From Planctomycetota bacterium (GTDB taxonomy: Bacteria; Planctomycetota; Phycisphaerae; WQYP01), in assembly GCA_021838985.1 (NCBI GenBank), contig JAKCCC010000152.1:1-5672 (forward strand): 5,672 bases of DNA, given 5' to 3'. This document shows, in pieces, positions 1 through 5,672 of the stretch. Numbering within the stretch: the stretch's first letter is position 1; each line of letters opens with the position of its first letter. The translations under genes and the position numbers were made by a program. The notes below the pieces were generated by a model. It saw only the letters and a program-made list of their open reading frames with translations. It was not told the DNA's origin and searched no databases.

Positions 1-37
1 AAACGCGGGGCTTTCTCAGCGCAGCGAAGCCGCAACC

Positions 38-66
38 AAAATAGATAGCCCCCGGCTTGCCGGGGG
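38..66 (-). terminator. Second terminator-like hairpin, GC-rich palindrome
   Basis: CCCCCGGCTTGCCGGGGG (49-66) is a perfect 8-bp inverted repeat. Read on the minus strand it is followed by CTATCTATTTT (48-38), a moderately T-rich tail, so it could act as a back-up terminator for minus-strand transcription. There is no T tract on the plus side. The same form would fit a dispersed palindromic repeat of the kind common between planctomycete genes, and this window cannot separate the two readings. Confidence 0.45.
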
Positions 67-102
67 TAGCGCTCCGCCGGATAAAAGGACGTTCTGGTGC
101 CG

Positions 103-128
103 AATAAAATCTTCGCGCCGCGCGAAGA
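103..128 (-). terminator. Rho-independent terminator of the minus-strand operon
   Basis: Positions 110-128 form a near-perfect palindrome, TCTTCGCGC-C-GCGCGAAGA (9-bp arms, one central base; realistically about 7 bp with a small loop). On the minus strand the stem is followed directly by TTTTATT (109-103), the classical arrangement of an intrinsic terminator. It lies about 190 bases past the stop of the BatA-like gene, with no credible gene between, so it most likely ends the operon. On the plus strand the hairpin is followed by AACACGGAG, so it appears one-directional. Confidence 0.65.
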
Positions 129-316
129 AACACGGAGATTGTGATATAGGGGTGCGGTGCAACGCCGACGGGAATACCGCCAGCTGCGCTCCGCGGATGC
201 CCTCGAGCCTGGCCATCGCCGGGCGCAAATCGGGCACACCCCCGAAGTATGCCGCATAATCTGTCATGCACGTGCCGGCATCCGCAGAGCGGAGCAGGGC
301 TTCCCGCCTGGGGGTA

Positions 317-2968
317 TCAGGGTTTAGAACGGCTGTCCGTATCCACAGTGGGGCCGGCCCAGGCGGCCAGCGCCTGCCGCGCCGGAATATCGCCGCCGCG
401 GTTGGAACTCGGCTGAGCCATGGCCGCGGGGCGTACCGGCTGATAACGATTGGCCAGTAGAGCTTCCATAACCGCCAAGATCAACACCAACGCCAGCACC
501 CCGGGCATCAGCGAGCTGCCGCGACTGCTCTTGGCCAGCAGTCCCGCCAGACGGCGGGCGCTGGCGGCGATCAACACCGGCTTCCGGGTTGTGGCTTCCC
601 GGGCCAGCAGATGGGCCGCAACGGCATGCAGGTCAACTTCCGCCGCTGGCTCATTAACCACGAACTCACCACTAAAACGATGATCAAAACTCCACCAATG
701 GTAAAGGCCCGCACGGTAGGTATGGTCGAATAACCACTGCGGGCGGCCGCCCGGGCCGCGCGTGGGGCGGATGTTGATGGGGGCGGCGCCGCGGCCGGGC
801 AGCTGGATATTAAGACTCTCCCGGGAAGGCACGCCCGGACGCATTAGACACACTTGTTGTTGGGGTTCATAGCTGTTCTGACGCGAGCCTGCGGCGGTTC
901 CCAGGGCGATGCGCACGATGATCGGCAAGAATGACGTGGTGGCGGCCCAATTGGTCCACCCTCCGGCCGGGGCGGTCAGAAAGGTATAAACCCGTCCCTG
1001 GCCGACGGACTGGGCGACCAAAATTGCGGCTTGGTTTGGTAGGCGGCCTAGCACCGTTTCCGATGCGGAGGCGCTGGCTTGCAGCTTCCACCGACCTACC
1101 ACGATGATCCGCCGAAACGGCGCTTGATTTTTGAACAGACCGGCGAAAACATGGCTTTTCAAGTTCACCCAATCTATCGGCTGCCCGCTGACGCTCTGCG
1201 CTGGTTCCAGCAGCTGGCCGGGAAAGATCGGTGCCGGGCCCGCCAGTTGGGCATTGTACGCCGCCGGATCCACCGCCGGTCCGAGCAGCCAGCAGAGCCG
1301 GCCTCCGCCTTGCACAAATTGCGTTAAACGAGCTACCGCTACGGCGGCGAGGCGCGGCACATCGCAAATAAAAATGGCCCTGAACTTTTCCAAGGGCAAA
1401 CGCCGCAGTTGGCGGGAAAAAATGTACGTTGGCTGGATGCTCCAAAGCGAGCGGCTGGCTCGTCCCATTTTCCCGCGCCGCGACGGTGTCGCTTCTGACG
1501 ACGGCGCGGCGCCGAATGGCGCCAAGGCCGTCTGCACGTAAAACGCGGCGGAATCCGGGCCTGCCGCGTCAGCCTGATTGCCTACCACCAGGGTCTTGAC
1601 CCGCCGCGCCACACGCAGCACCAGCGCGCGACGATCGGCCCACGGCAGCGCGTCCGCGGGACCGACCTGGGCGAGGGTGAACCGGTGATAGCCGGCCGTG
1701 ACCAACTGATAGTGCAGGCGAATTCGTCGCCGGCGACCGATGGTCCCGACCGGCGTCAAACGCGCCTGCACGACGGACTGCTTCACCGGCATACCATCGA
1801 CCTTCAGGGCAAAACGGGGCGCTACAGCCGTTTGACCATTGTTGAGCACCGTGGCGCGGAACGTCAGTCGACTGCCGACCACCGCCTGCCCGCGAACGAT
1901 TTGGAACTTGGCAATGCCGACATCATCCGGGATGCTGCCGTGGGCCTGTGGCATCAGCACCAGTTGAATGCGCCGATGCGCCTTGAGGGCATGGAACATT
2001 CCGGCATCGGACGCCGCCGGACCGGCGAAGTCGGACACGATCACCAGCATCTGGTTCACCTCGCCGGAGCGGTGCAGCAAGCGTACCGCCTGGGTGATCA
2101 ACCTGGCCATGGGCCACGCCTGCCCAACGCTGGCCGCGCTTCCCGCGGCGATCATGTGGTCCAACCGGCCGAGCACGGCGATACGCCCGGCGCTGAGGGC
2201 ATTGGTGCGCGGACCGGGGCCGGGGTTGGTCAACAGGACTGTCATCTGGGCCGGTTGTAGAACGGTATTCAGCAGCGCGCGGGTCTGCTGAACGGCGCGC
2301 GCTAGGCGCGTGACCGCCCCGGCGCGGGCGAGCATGGACTGCGAATTATCAAGGATAATCACAGCGGCTGTGGAACTGCCGTCATAAGGGCCGCCGGTGG
2401 CGGCAAACAGCCAATTGCTGCTTAGCCCGAAGAACGAACCGGCAGCGCCCAGCAGGCCAAGTATCATCAGCGCCAGCATCGCCGCAGTGGACGGGAACCT
2501 GCCGCGGCGCGGTCGGACGCTTCCCCCCGCCGCATCGCGCCGCGTCTCCGCGGGCCGGCTGGACGCCCCATTTTTCCGCTGGTCCGGCCGGGGCGGCGGC
2601 GCCTTCCGCGCGCCTTGAAAAAGCCACACCCCGGGAATCACCATCAGCAGCACACCTGCCAGCAGCAGCCCGATCAGGCCATAGGCCAACTCCGGCGAGC
2701 CGCCCCGCACCAATGGCCCCGCCACCGCCATCGCCAGCAGGGCGAATACCGCCATGCGCAACAACAGCAGCAGAATATTTTCGAGATGGCGGCGCCGCGC
2801 GGTCTTTTGAGCGGTGTTGCGCAGAAAGCGCAGCGTGGAGAACGGCACCACGGGTGAACGCAGACGGTTAAGTAAATGCAACACCACGGGGATGGCCGCC
2901 GCGGAGAGGCCCAGCAGCATCAAAGGGCTGGAAAAGTTCAGCGCCGCCAGGGGCGGGCAAAATTCCAT
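317..2968 (-). CDS. BatA-like membrane protein with VWA and glutamine-amidotransferase-like domains
   Basis: An 883-residue membrane protein of the BatA family. Residues 11-87 form the family's N-terminal double-membrane domain: a first helix (about 15-34), the conserved HLLNR turn (31-35), a cytosolic PFSTLRFL motif (42-49) and a second helix (about 64-86). Two more helices follow (about 95-118 and 161-182), joined by a basic, proline-rich linker (119-160). A von Willebrand A domain starts near 200 with the metal-binding DxSxS motif (D207, S209, S211) and a later SDF (312-314). Residues about 525-570 resemble the class I glutamine-amidotransferase-like fold (FICDVPRL, then VQGGGRL), with no catalytic cysteine evident. 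A final helix (about 820-838) precedes a short tail. I chose the ATG at 2968 because it has a GGAAGG ribosome-binding site and the frame upstream would overlap the DUF58 gene. Such proteins are thought to act with DUF58 and MoxR partners at the membrane; the exact substrate is unknown. Confidence 0.9.
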   Translation of the reverse strand: MEFCPPLAALNFSSPLMLLGLSAAAIPVVLHLLNRLRSPVVPFSTLRFLRNTAQKTARRRHLENILLLLLRMAVFALLAMAVAGPLVRGGSPELAYGLIGLLLAGVLLMVIPGVWLFQGARKAPPPRPDQRKNGASSRPAETRRDAAGGSVRPRRGRFPSTAAMLALMILGLLGAAGSFFGLSSNWLFAATGGPYDGSSTAAVIILDNSQSMLARAGAVTRLARAVQQTRALLNTVLQPAQMTVLLTNPGPGPRTNALSAGRIAVLGRLDHMIAAGSAASVGQAWPMARLITQAVRLLHRSGEVNQMLVIVSDFAGPAASDAGMFHALKAHRRIQLVLMPQAHGSIPDDVGIAKFQIVRGQAVVGSRLTFRATVLNNGQTAVAPRFALKVDGMPVKQSVVQARLTPVGTIGRRRRIRLHYQLVTAGYHRFTLAQVGPADALPWADRRALVLRVARRVKTLVVGNQADAAGPDSAAFYVQTALAPFGAAPSSEATPSRRGKMGRASRSLWSIQPTYIFSRQLRRLPLEKFRAIFICDVPRLAAVAVARLTQFVQGGGRLCWLLGPAVDPAAYNAQLAGPAPIFPGQLLEPAQSVSGQPIDWVNLKSHVFAGLFKNQAPFRRIIVVGRWKLQASASASETVLGRLPNQAAILVAQSVGQGRVYTFLTAPAGGWTNWAATTSFLPIIVRIALGTAAGSRQNSYEPQQQVCLMRPGVPSRESLNIQLPGRGAAPINIRPTRGPGGRPQWLFDHTYRAGLYHWWSFDHRFSGEFVVNEPAAEVDLHAVAAHLLAREATTRKPVLIAASARRLAGLLAKSSRGSSLMPGVLALVLILAVMEALLANRYQPVRPAAMAQPSSNRGGDIPARQALAAWAGPTVDTDSRSKP

Positions 2969-2974
2969 GCGTAA

Positions 2975-2980
2975 CCTTCC
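2975..2980 (-). promoter_or_regulatory. Ribosome-binding site deciding the BatA-like start
   Basis: On the minus strand GGAAGG (2980-2975) sits 6 bases before the ATG at 2968. It is a good Shine-Dalgarno match at good spacing, and fixes the start that begins MEFCPPLAAL rather than an ATG 66 codons upstream lying inside the DUF58 gene. Confidence 0.75.
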
Positions 2981-3044
2981 ACGGTTCCCCTGTGAATTTC
3001 GGTGGCCTCTGCGTTTATATCGTGTGCGCCCGAGGCCACCGTGG
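2979..3044 (-). repeat. Structured leader: inverted repeats between the DUF58 and BatA-like genes
   Basis: The 101-base gap between the two genes contains a perfect 10-bp inverted repeat, CGGTGGCCTC (3000-3009) with GAGGCCACCG (3032-3041), loop 22 bases. A second, 7-bp pairing joins CCACGGT (2979-2985) with ACCGTGG (3038-3044). The two stems share bases 3038-3041 and cannot form together; the second covers the first two G residues of the GGAAGG ribosome-binding site. Minus-strand TATAAA (3019-3014) lies in the loop and might be a -10 element, but I see no good -35. The segment also carries ACGCAGAGGCCACCG and TTCACAGGGG, resembling the degenerate CACAGAG-type motifs found between genes in planctomycetes. 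Pairing is seen directly; a regulatory role is inference. Confidence 0.55.
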
Positions 3045-3069
3045 CGCGATGAGCCTGAGCTCAAAAGTC

Positions 3070-3987
3070 TTACCGCCGGCCGGTCCGCCGCAGCATTTCC
3101 CGGATCTGCGCGTCCCACGGCACATCGGTAAACGCCGGGATATAGTCGATCCGCGCCTGTCCGCACTTGAGCTTCAGCAGGTCCAGGAACGCCTGCACCT
3201 CCCGGCGGTATTCGGTTCGAATCAATTTTGGATCAATCTGCAGGCGCGAACCATCTTCCATATCCTGGAACATGACCGGGGTGCTGTAGTCCAGTTCAAT
3301 CTCACCGCGGTCCAAGACATGAATCAGCACCACCTGATGCCGAGCGTGCCGCAGATGTTCCAGGGCCGTGGTGAGTTTTTCGAGATCCTCAAACAGATCA
3401 CTGATCAGAATGACCAGACCGCGGCGCGCAATCTTGTTGGCCAGCAGATGCAGGGTTCCGGAGACATCGGTGCGGCGGCCGGGGGAAAGCTTCTCCAGAC
3501 TCACAAAGATGCGATCCAGATGCGCCGGCCCGTTGCCTTGCGGGATCTCCAGGCGAATCGCGTCGTCAAAGGCTATCAGCCCCACGAGATCTTGCTGGGT
3601 GGACAGCAGATAGGCCAGCGAAGCCGCCAGCACCGCGGCGTATTCAAATTTGCTTACCGCCGCCGGCCGGTTGGCGCCCGCCGCGACGGCGCCGAAGCGC
3701 ATGGAAGCTGAGGCGTCCAGACAAATCGTCGCCCGTAGATTGGTTTCCTGTTCGTACTGTTTGATGTAATAACGGTCCGTTTTGCCGAGCACCGTCCAGT
3801 CCAGGTGTTTAATTTCGTCGCCGGGGACATATTCGCGGTGCTCGGCGAATTCGATGGAGAAACCCTTGTGCGGACTTTTGTGCAGACCCGCGAATACGCC
3901 TTCCACCACCCCGCGCACGGTTACCTCCATCCGGCGTAGTTGCGCCGCCTGGGCCGGTTGAAAAAAGCGATATTGGAAGGCGCACAT
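3070..3987 (-). CDS. DUF58 domain protein with von Willebrand A-like fold
   Basis: A 305-residue, apparently soluble DUF58 protein with no membrane segment. The family signature is complete: GFSIEFAEHREYVPGDEIKH (42-61) followed by DW (63-64), then KTDRYYIKQYEQETNLR (69-85). A metal-binding DASAS motif follows (D91, S93, S95), with T173 in RRTDVSG and D197 in ISDLFED as likely further site residues. Length is normal for the family. The ATG at 3987 is preferred: it begins 8 bases after the rsmD stop and gives the usual RFFQPAQAAQL-type N terminus, whereas the earlier ATG at 4089 would overlap rsmD by 94 bases. No clear Shine-Dalgarno is visible, so translation is probably coupled to rsmD. DUF58 proteins normally pair with a MoxR ATPase and BatA-type proteins; the latter follows here, the former is not in view. 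Confidence 0.92.
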   Translation of the reverse strand: MCAFQYRFFQPAQAAQLRRMEVTVRGVVEGVFAGLHKSPHKGFSIEFAEHREYVPGDEIKHLDWTVLGKTDRYYIKQYEQETNLRATICLDASASMRFGAVAAGANRPAAVSKFEYAAVLAASLAYLLSTQQDLVGLIAFDDAIRLEIPQGNGPAHLDRIFVSLEKLSPGRRTDVSGTLHLLANKIARRGLVILISDLFEDLEKLTTALEHLRHARHQVVLIHVLDRGEIELDYSTPVMFQDMEDGSRLQIDPKLIRTEYRREVQAFLDLLKLKCGQARIDYIPAFTDVPWDAQIREMLRRTGRR

Positions 3988-3995
3988 ATAAACGT

Positions 3996-4589
3996 TCAAT
4001 TTGGATCTGGCCCACGCAGCCAGGTCAGGCCCATGGAGCCATATTGTAACTGCCGGACCATCCGAAGGCCTGATTCCACCGCATCCCAAGGTGCGGCGGC
4101 GGGATGGCGCAGGATAATCAGGCCATGCGGCGCCATCCAGGCACCGGCCAACGCGACGAGCAGCGCTCGGACCTTAGCGTGCTGGCCCGGGCTTTGCCAA
4201 TGCGCATACGGCGGGTCCACGAACGCCAGATCGAAGCGCCCCGCCACCGCACCGGCGGCTTGCAGCGCCGCGGGCAGGCGGTAGGCGTCCAAGGGCAACA
4301 CCCGGCACCTGGGAACAACGCACAACCGGTTGATATTGTTGCGTAGGCCGTCCAGGGCGCCACGGTCGCGCTCGACGAAGACCGCCCGCGCGGCCCCGCG
4401 CGAAAGGCTTTCCAGCCCCAGACTCCCGGTGCCACAGAAACAATCCAGCACCAGGACCCCGGCCAATGGCATCGCGACGGTCAGGGCGTCGAAAAGCGAC
4501 TGCTTGGCGCGATCCGTGATGGGCCGGGTCCGGTTCGATTTTGGCCCGAGCAATTCGCGACCGCGAAATTCACCGGCAATAATGCGCAT
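3996..4589 (-). CDS. rsmD: 16S rRNA (guanine(966)-N(2))-methyltransferase RsmD
   Basis: A 197-residue class I SAM-dependent methyltransferase that, by family, adds a methyl group to N2 of G966 (E. coli numbering) of 16S rRNA during assembly of the small ribosomal subunit. All landmarks are present: the N-terminal MRIIAGEFRGREL (1-13), the RPITDRAKQSLFDAL motif (22-36), SAM-binding motif I VLDCFCGTGSLGLE (47-60), the acidic end of the next strand in FVERD (71-75), and the catalytic DPPY (125-128). Length is typical. The start at 4589 gives the canonical N terminus and lies 6 bases after the stop of the upstream CxxC protein; no strong ribosome-binding site is seen, which fits coupled translation. 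In many bacteria rsmD neighbours coaD; here it sits before a DUF58 gene, an unusual partner. Confidence 0.95.
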   Translation of the reverse strand: MRIIAGEFRGRELLGPKSNRTRPITDRAKQSLFDALTVAMPLAGVLVLDCFCGTGSLGLESLSRGAARAVFVERDRGALDGLRNNINRLCVVPRCRVLPLDAYRLPAALQAAGAVAGRFDLAFVDPPYAHWQSPGQHAKVRALLVALAGAWMAPHGLIILRHPAAAPWDAVESGLRMVRQLQYGSMGLTWLRGPDPN

Positions 4590-4595
4590 CGCGGC

Positions 4596-5039
4596 TCACA
4601 AACAGTCGTCCGCCGGGGCGTAGAAACGCGGATGCGGCTGCATACGTTCGCGAACGCAGCGGCCACACATATAGAATCCCGGCGCACCGGGATATTGGAT
4701 GCTGTCCGTGTCGTCGCCTTCGATCCATTTACGGCACGGCACATTGGCGGCGCCGCATAAGGCGCAGGCCGCGGGTCCCCCGCCGTCGGTTCGCACCAGG
4801 CCGGCGCTTAGACACGGATACCGTCGCCGTTGGCCACGGCCTGGCGCGGGGCTGATCACTTGTGCCGAAAACCGCCGCTGTTTAAGCCATTCCAGCAGGC
4901 GCGCCGCTTCGGCTGGATCGCAGAAACGCCGCCATCCGCCGCGACCGTTGACGTTACGGAAAAAACCCAGGTCTTCAAGCCGTTCCTGCATTACCGGATC
5001 TGGCGAGGCCTTCAGCACCAACAGCACCCGCGGCTTCAT
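4596..5039 (-). CDS. Hypothetical protein with C-terminal CxxC pairs (putative zinc ribbon)
   Basis: I do not recognise this 147-residue protein. Its N-terminal half (1-62) looks like a small alpha/beta domain: a hydrophobic strand RVLLVLKA (4-11), a helix-like ERLEDLGF (19-26), a glycine/arginine turn FFRNVNGRGGWRRF (26-39), and a helix AEAARLLEWLKQRRF (43-57) followed by SAQVI. The C-terminal half has C92-x2-C95, C102, and C125-x2-C128, a spacing that suggests a single zinc-binding ribbon; C146 is near the end. There is no signal peptide or membrane segment. The ATG at 5039 is chosen because GGGGGG lies 4 bases upstream and coding character fades beyond it, although the frame stays open to 5246. 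It is the first gene of the cluster, 6 bases before rsmD. The basic zinc-ribbon look and the rsmD linkage would fit an RNA- or ribosome-related role, but that is a guess. Confidence 0.75.
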   Translation of the reverse strand: MKPRVLLVLKASPDPVMQERLEDLGFFRNVNGRGGWRRFCDPAEAARLLEWLKQRRFSAQVISPAPGRGQRRRYPCLSAGLVRTDGGGPAACALCGAANVPCRKWIEGDDTDSIQYPGAPGFYMCGRCVRERMQPHPRFYAPADDCL

Positions 5040-5043
5040 ATAA

Positions 5044-5049
5044 CCCCCC
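5044..5049 (-). promoter_or_regulatory. Ribosome-binding site of the CxxC protein
   Basis: On the minus strand GGGGGG (5049-5044) precedes the ATG at 5039 by 4 bases. It is G-only rather than the usual AGGAGG but can pair partly with the anti-Shine-Dalgarno, and it supports this start over upstream ATG codons in the same open frame. Confidence 0.5.
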
Positions 5050-5055
5050 GAAGAT

Positions 5056-5189
5056 GGCCGGATGCCCGGCCGCGGCAGAGCCACCCTGCTCCGCGACCGG
5101 GGTGGCAGGCACGGTCCGAAGTACCGTAACTGGCGGAATAAGTTGTGGGCCATGGCTTCGGGACCAGGTCTGCTACCGTCCGTGCCTGC
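5056..5189 (-). repeat. GC-rich stem-loops in the leader of the operon
   Basis: The 265-base gap 5040-5304 contains no credible gene but has several inverted repeats. GGCCGG-ATGC-CCGGCC (5056-5071) is a perfect 6-bp GC stem with a tetraloop, ending 7 bases upstream of the ribosome-binding site. GCCACCC (5080-5086) pairs with GGGTGGC (5100-5106). GCAGGCACGG (5105-5114) pairs with CCGTGCCTGC (5180-5189) across 65 bases. ACGGT (5111-5115) pairs with ACCGT (5123-5127), overlapping the previous arm. None has a T tract on the minus strand, so they do not look like terminators. Any operon promoter should lie in this gap, but I find no convincing -35/-10 pair. Confidence 0.45.
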
Positions 5190-5278
5190 GCTGCAACCTG
5201 ATCCGCTCGCCGGGCGAAACTTCCTCTCTGGAAACCGCATTAGCACCCCACCTGGGCGCCCCGCCGGGCCAGGTCCGA

Positions 5279-5298
5279 GCGGCGACTGGAGTCGCCGC
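5279..5298 (-). terminator. Hairpin after the M20 peptidase gene, no T tract
   Basis: GCGGCGACT-GG-AGTCGCCGC (5279-5298) is a perfect 9-bp inverted repeat starting 6 bases after the peptidase stop codon (5305-5307). Its position suggests transcript-end formation or protection of the 3' end. No T run follows on the minus strand (GCTCGGACC), so it is not a classical intrinsic terminator and could instead be a palindromic repeat. Confidence 0.45.
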
Positions 5299-5304
5299 CG
5301 CTAT

Positions 5305-5655
5305 TTATCCGCTGCGCCCGTTGCTTAAAATCCGACCCAACCGATCATACAACGCCGCCGCGGTGCGCATCCCCCCATACAGGCTGGCGAGGTCGAATTT
5401 TTCATTCGGCGCATGCAGGTTGTCGTCAGGCAGACCGAAACCAATCAACACGGAATCCACATTCAAAAGTTTTTTGAAGCTGCTTACCACCGGCACCGTT
5501 CCGCCTTCACGGGTGAAAACCGGCTTTTGGCCGAAACCAATTTCCAAGGCTTCCGCCGCGGCGGCGACGGCTGGTGAGTCCGTCGGCGTGAGCACCGCGG
5601 GCGAGGCGTTCAAACGCTGCAGTTTCAGCCGCACGCCGGCTGGCTTAAGCGAAGT
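5305..5655 (-). CDS. M20-family metallopeptidase, C-terminal fragment
   Basis: A 116-residue open stretch matching the C-terminal end of M20 dipeptidases (carnosinase/CNDP-like), zinc- or manganese-dependent exopeptidases of the cytosol. It contains the family's TPTDSPAV segment, FTREGGTVPVVSSF with the substrate-loop REGG (codons at about 5511-5500), and GFGLPDDNLHAPNEKFDL, whose His (codon about 5415-5413) is the usual C-terminal metal ligand. Full family members are around 450 residues, so most of the protein, including the other metal ligands, should lie to the right. However, the frame is stopped by TGA at 5658-5656, 14 bases inside the window, and the only initiator after it is a GTG at 5634 in mid-domain. 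Either a frameshift (real or a sequence error) lies between about 5645 and 5658, or this is a decayed gene. The identity of the fragment is secure; its integrity is not. Confidence 0.82.
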   Translation of the reverse strand, partial: TSLKPAGVRLKLQRLNASPAVLTPTDSPAVAAAAEALEIGFGQKPVFTREGGTVPVVSSFKKLLNVDSVLIGFGLPDDNLHAPNEKFDLASLYGGMRTAAALYDRLGRILSNGRSG

Positions 5656-5672
5656 TCACCTGCATTTGGCCG

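Larger units (their letters stand above)
1..316. other. Gene-free region downstream of the BatA-like gene
   Basis: This 316-base stretch follows the stop of the large BatA-like gene and runs to the left window edge. It holds two terminator-like hairpins (49-66 and 110-128), a weak 5-bp hairpin (281-293) and an 8-bp perfect palindrome, GCACGTGC (268-275). A minus-strand reading frame of 83 codons (16-267) crosses both strong hairpins and has no ribosome-binding site, so I do not treat it as a gene. The first bases, ACGCGGGGCTTTCT (3-16), look like the right arm and T tail of a further hairpin cut by the window edge, perhaps ending a convergent plus-strand gene to the left; this is inference. 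Confidence 0.6.

Noticed and set aside
16..267. Minus-strand open frame of 83 codons downstream of the BatA-like gene
   Set aside because: No ribosome-binding site, no recognisable family, and its second half translates two terminator-like palindromes (110-128, 49-66) into low-information peptide. The first 40 codons have a mildly coding-like composition, so a decayed gene remnant cannot be excluded.
867..1445. Minus-strand 192-codon frame inside the BatA-like gene
   Set aside because: It lies in another frame of a long gene whose domains are continuous across the region; its arginine/proline/glycine-rich translation is typical of a GC-rich shadow frame.
1685..2260. Plus-strand 191-codon frame opposite the VWA region
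   Set aside because: Antisense to a recognised domain; rich in His, Gln and Arg, with no hydrophobic core pattern and no start signal.
2992..3711. Plus-strand 239-codon frame opposite the DUF58 gene
   Set aside because: Antisense to a gene with all family motifs; its open length follows from the codon bias of the opposite strand.
3988..4089. Longer DUF58 start at 4089
   Set aside because: It would overlap rsmD by 94 bases and add residues absent from the family; the ATG at 3987 fits both spacing and family N terminus.
5040..5246. N-terminal extension of the CxxC protein up to an ATG at 5246
   Set aside because: The added 69 residues are Pro/Arg/Gly/Ser-rich with no fold signal and cross several stem-loops; the ATG at 5039 has a G-rich ribosome-binding site and a normal N-terminal strand after it.
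1..5672. tRNA, rRNA, CRISPR array, insertion sequence or phage gene
   Set aside because: I saw no cloverleaf, rRNA segment, regularly spaced direct repeats, transposase motif or terminal inverted repeats with target duplications.

Overview
The window is a GC-rich stretch of bacterial chromosome in which every gene I can support lies on the minus strand, so transcription runs from right to left. The style suggests a planctomycete-like bacterium: a DUF58 protein followed by a very large BatA-type membrane protein with a von Willebrand A domain and a glutamine-amidotransferase-like domain, plus GC-rich palindromes and CACAGAG-like short motifs in the gaps. That placement is inference from gene content and composition; no marker gene here fixes it.

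Layout in the direction of transcription. At the right edge (5305-5655) is the C-terminal part of an M20-family metallopeptidase, interrupted by an in-frame stop 14 bases inside the window edge. A strong 9-bp hairpin follows its stop codon. After a 265-bp gap with several GC-rich stem-loops comes a compact cluster: a 147-residue protein with two CxxC pairs (4596-5039), rsmD (3996-4589, 16S rRNA guanine-N2 methyltransferase) and a DUF58/VWA protein (3070-3987). These are separated by only 6 and 8 bases, so they are probably co-transcribed and translationally coupled. A 101-bp structured gap separates them from the 883-residue BatA-like protein (317-2968). The last 316 bases hold no convincing gene, but do hold two terminator-like hairpins pointing the right way to end the operon.

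Functionally, DUF58 and BatA-like proteins usually work with a MoxR-family AAA+ ATPase, probably as a membrane-linked chaperone or maturation system. No MoxR gene is visible. Its usual upstream place is taken by rsmD and the small CxxC protein. I see no clearly new defence or mobile system. The best candidates for a second look are the unknown CxxC protein, the extra membrane module in the BatA-like protein, and the mutually exclusive stems just upstream of its ribosome-binding site.
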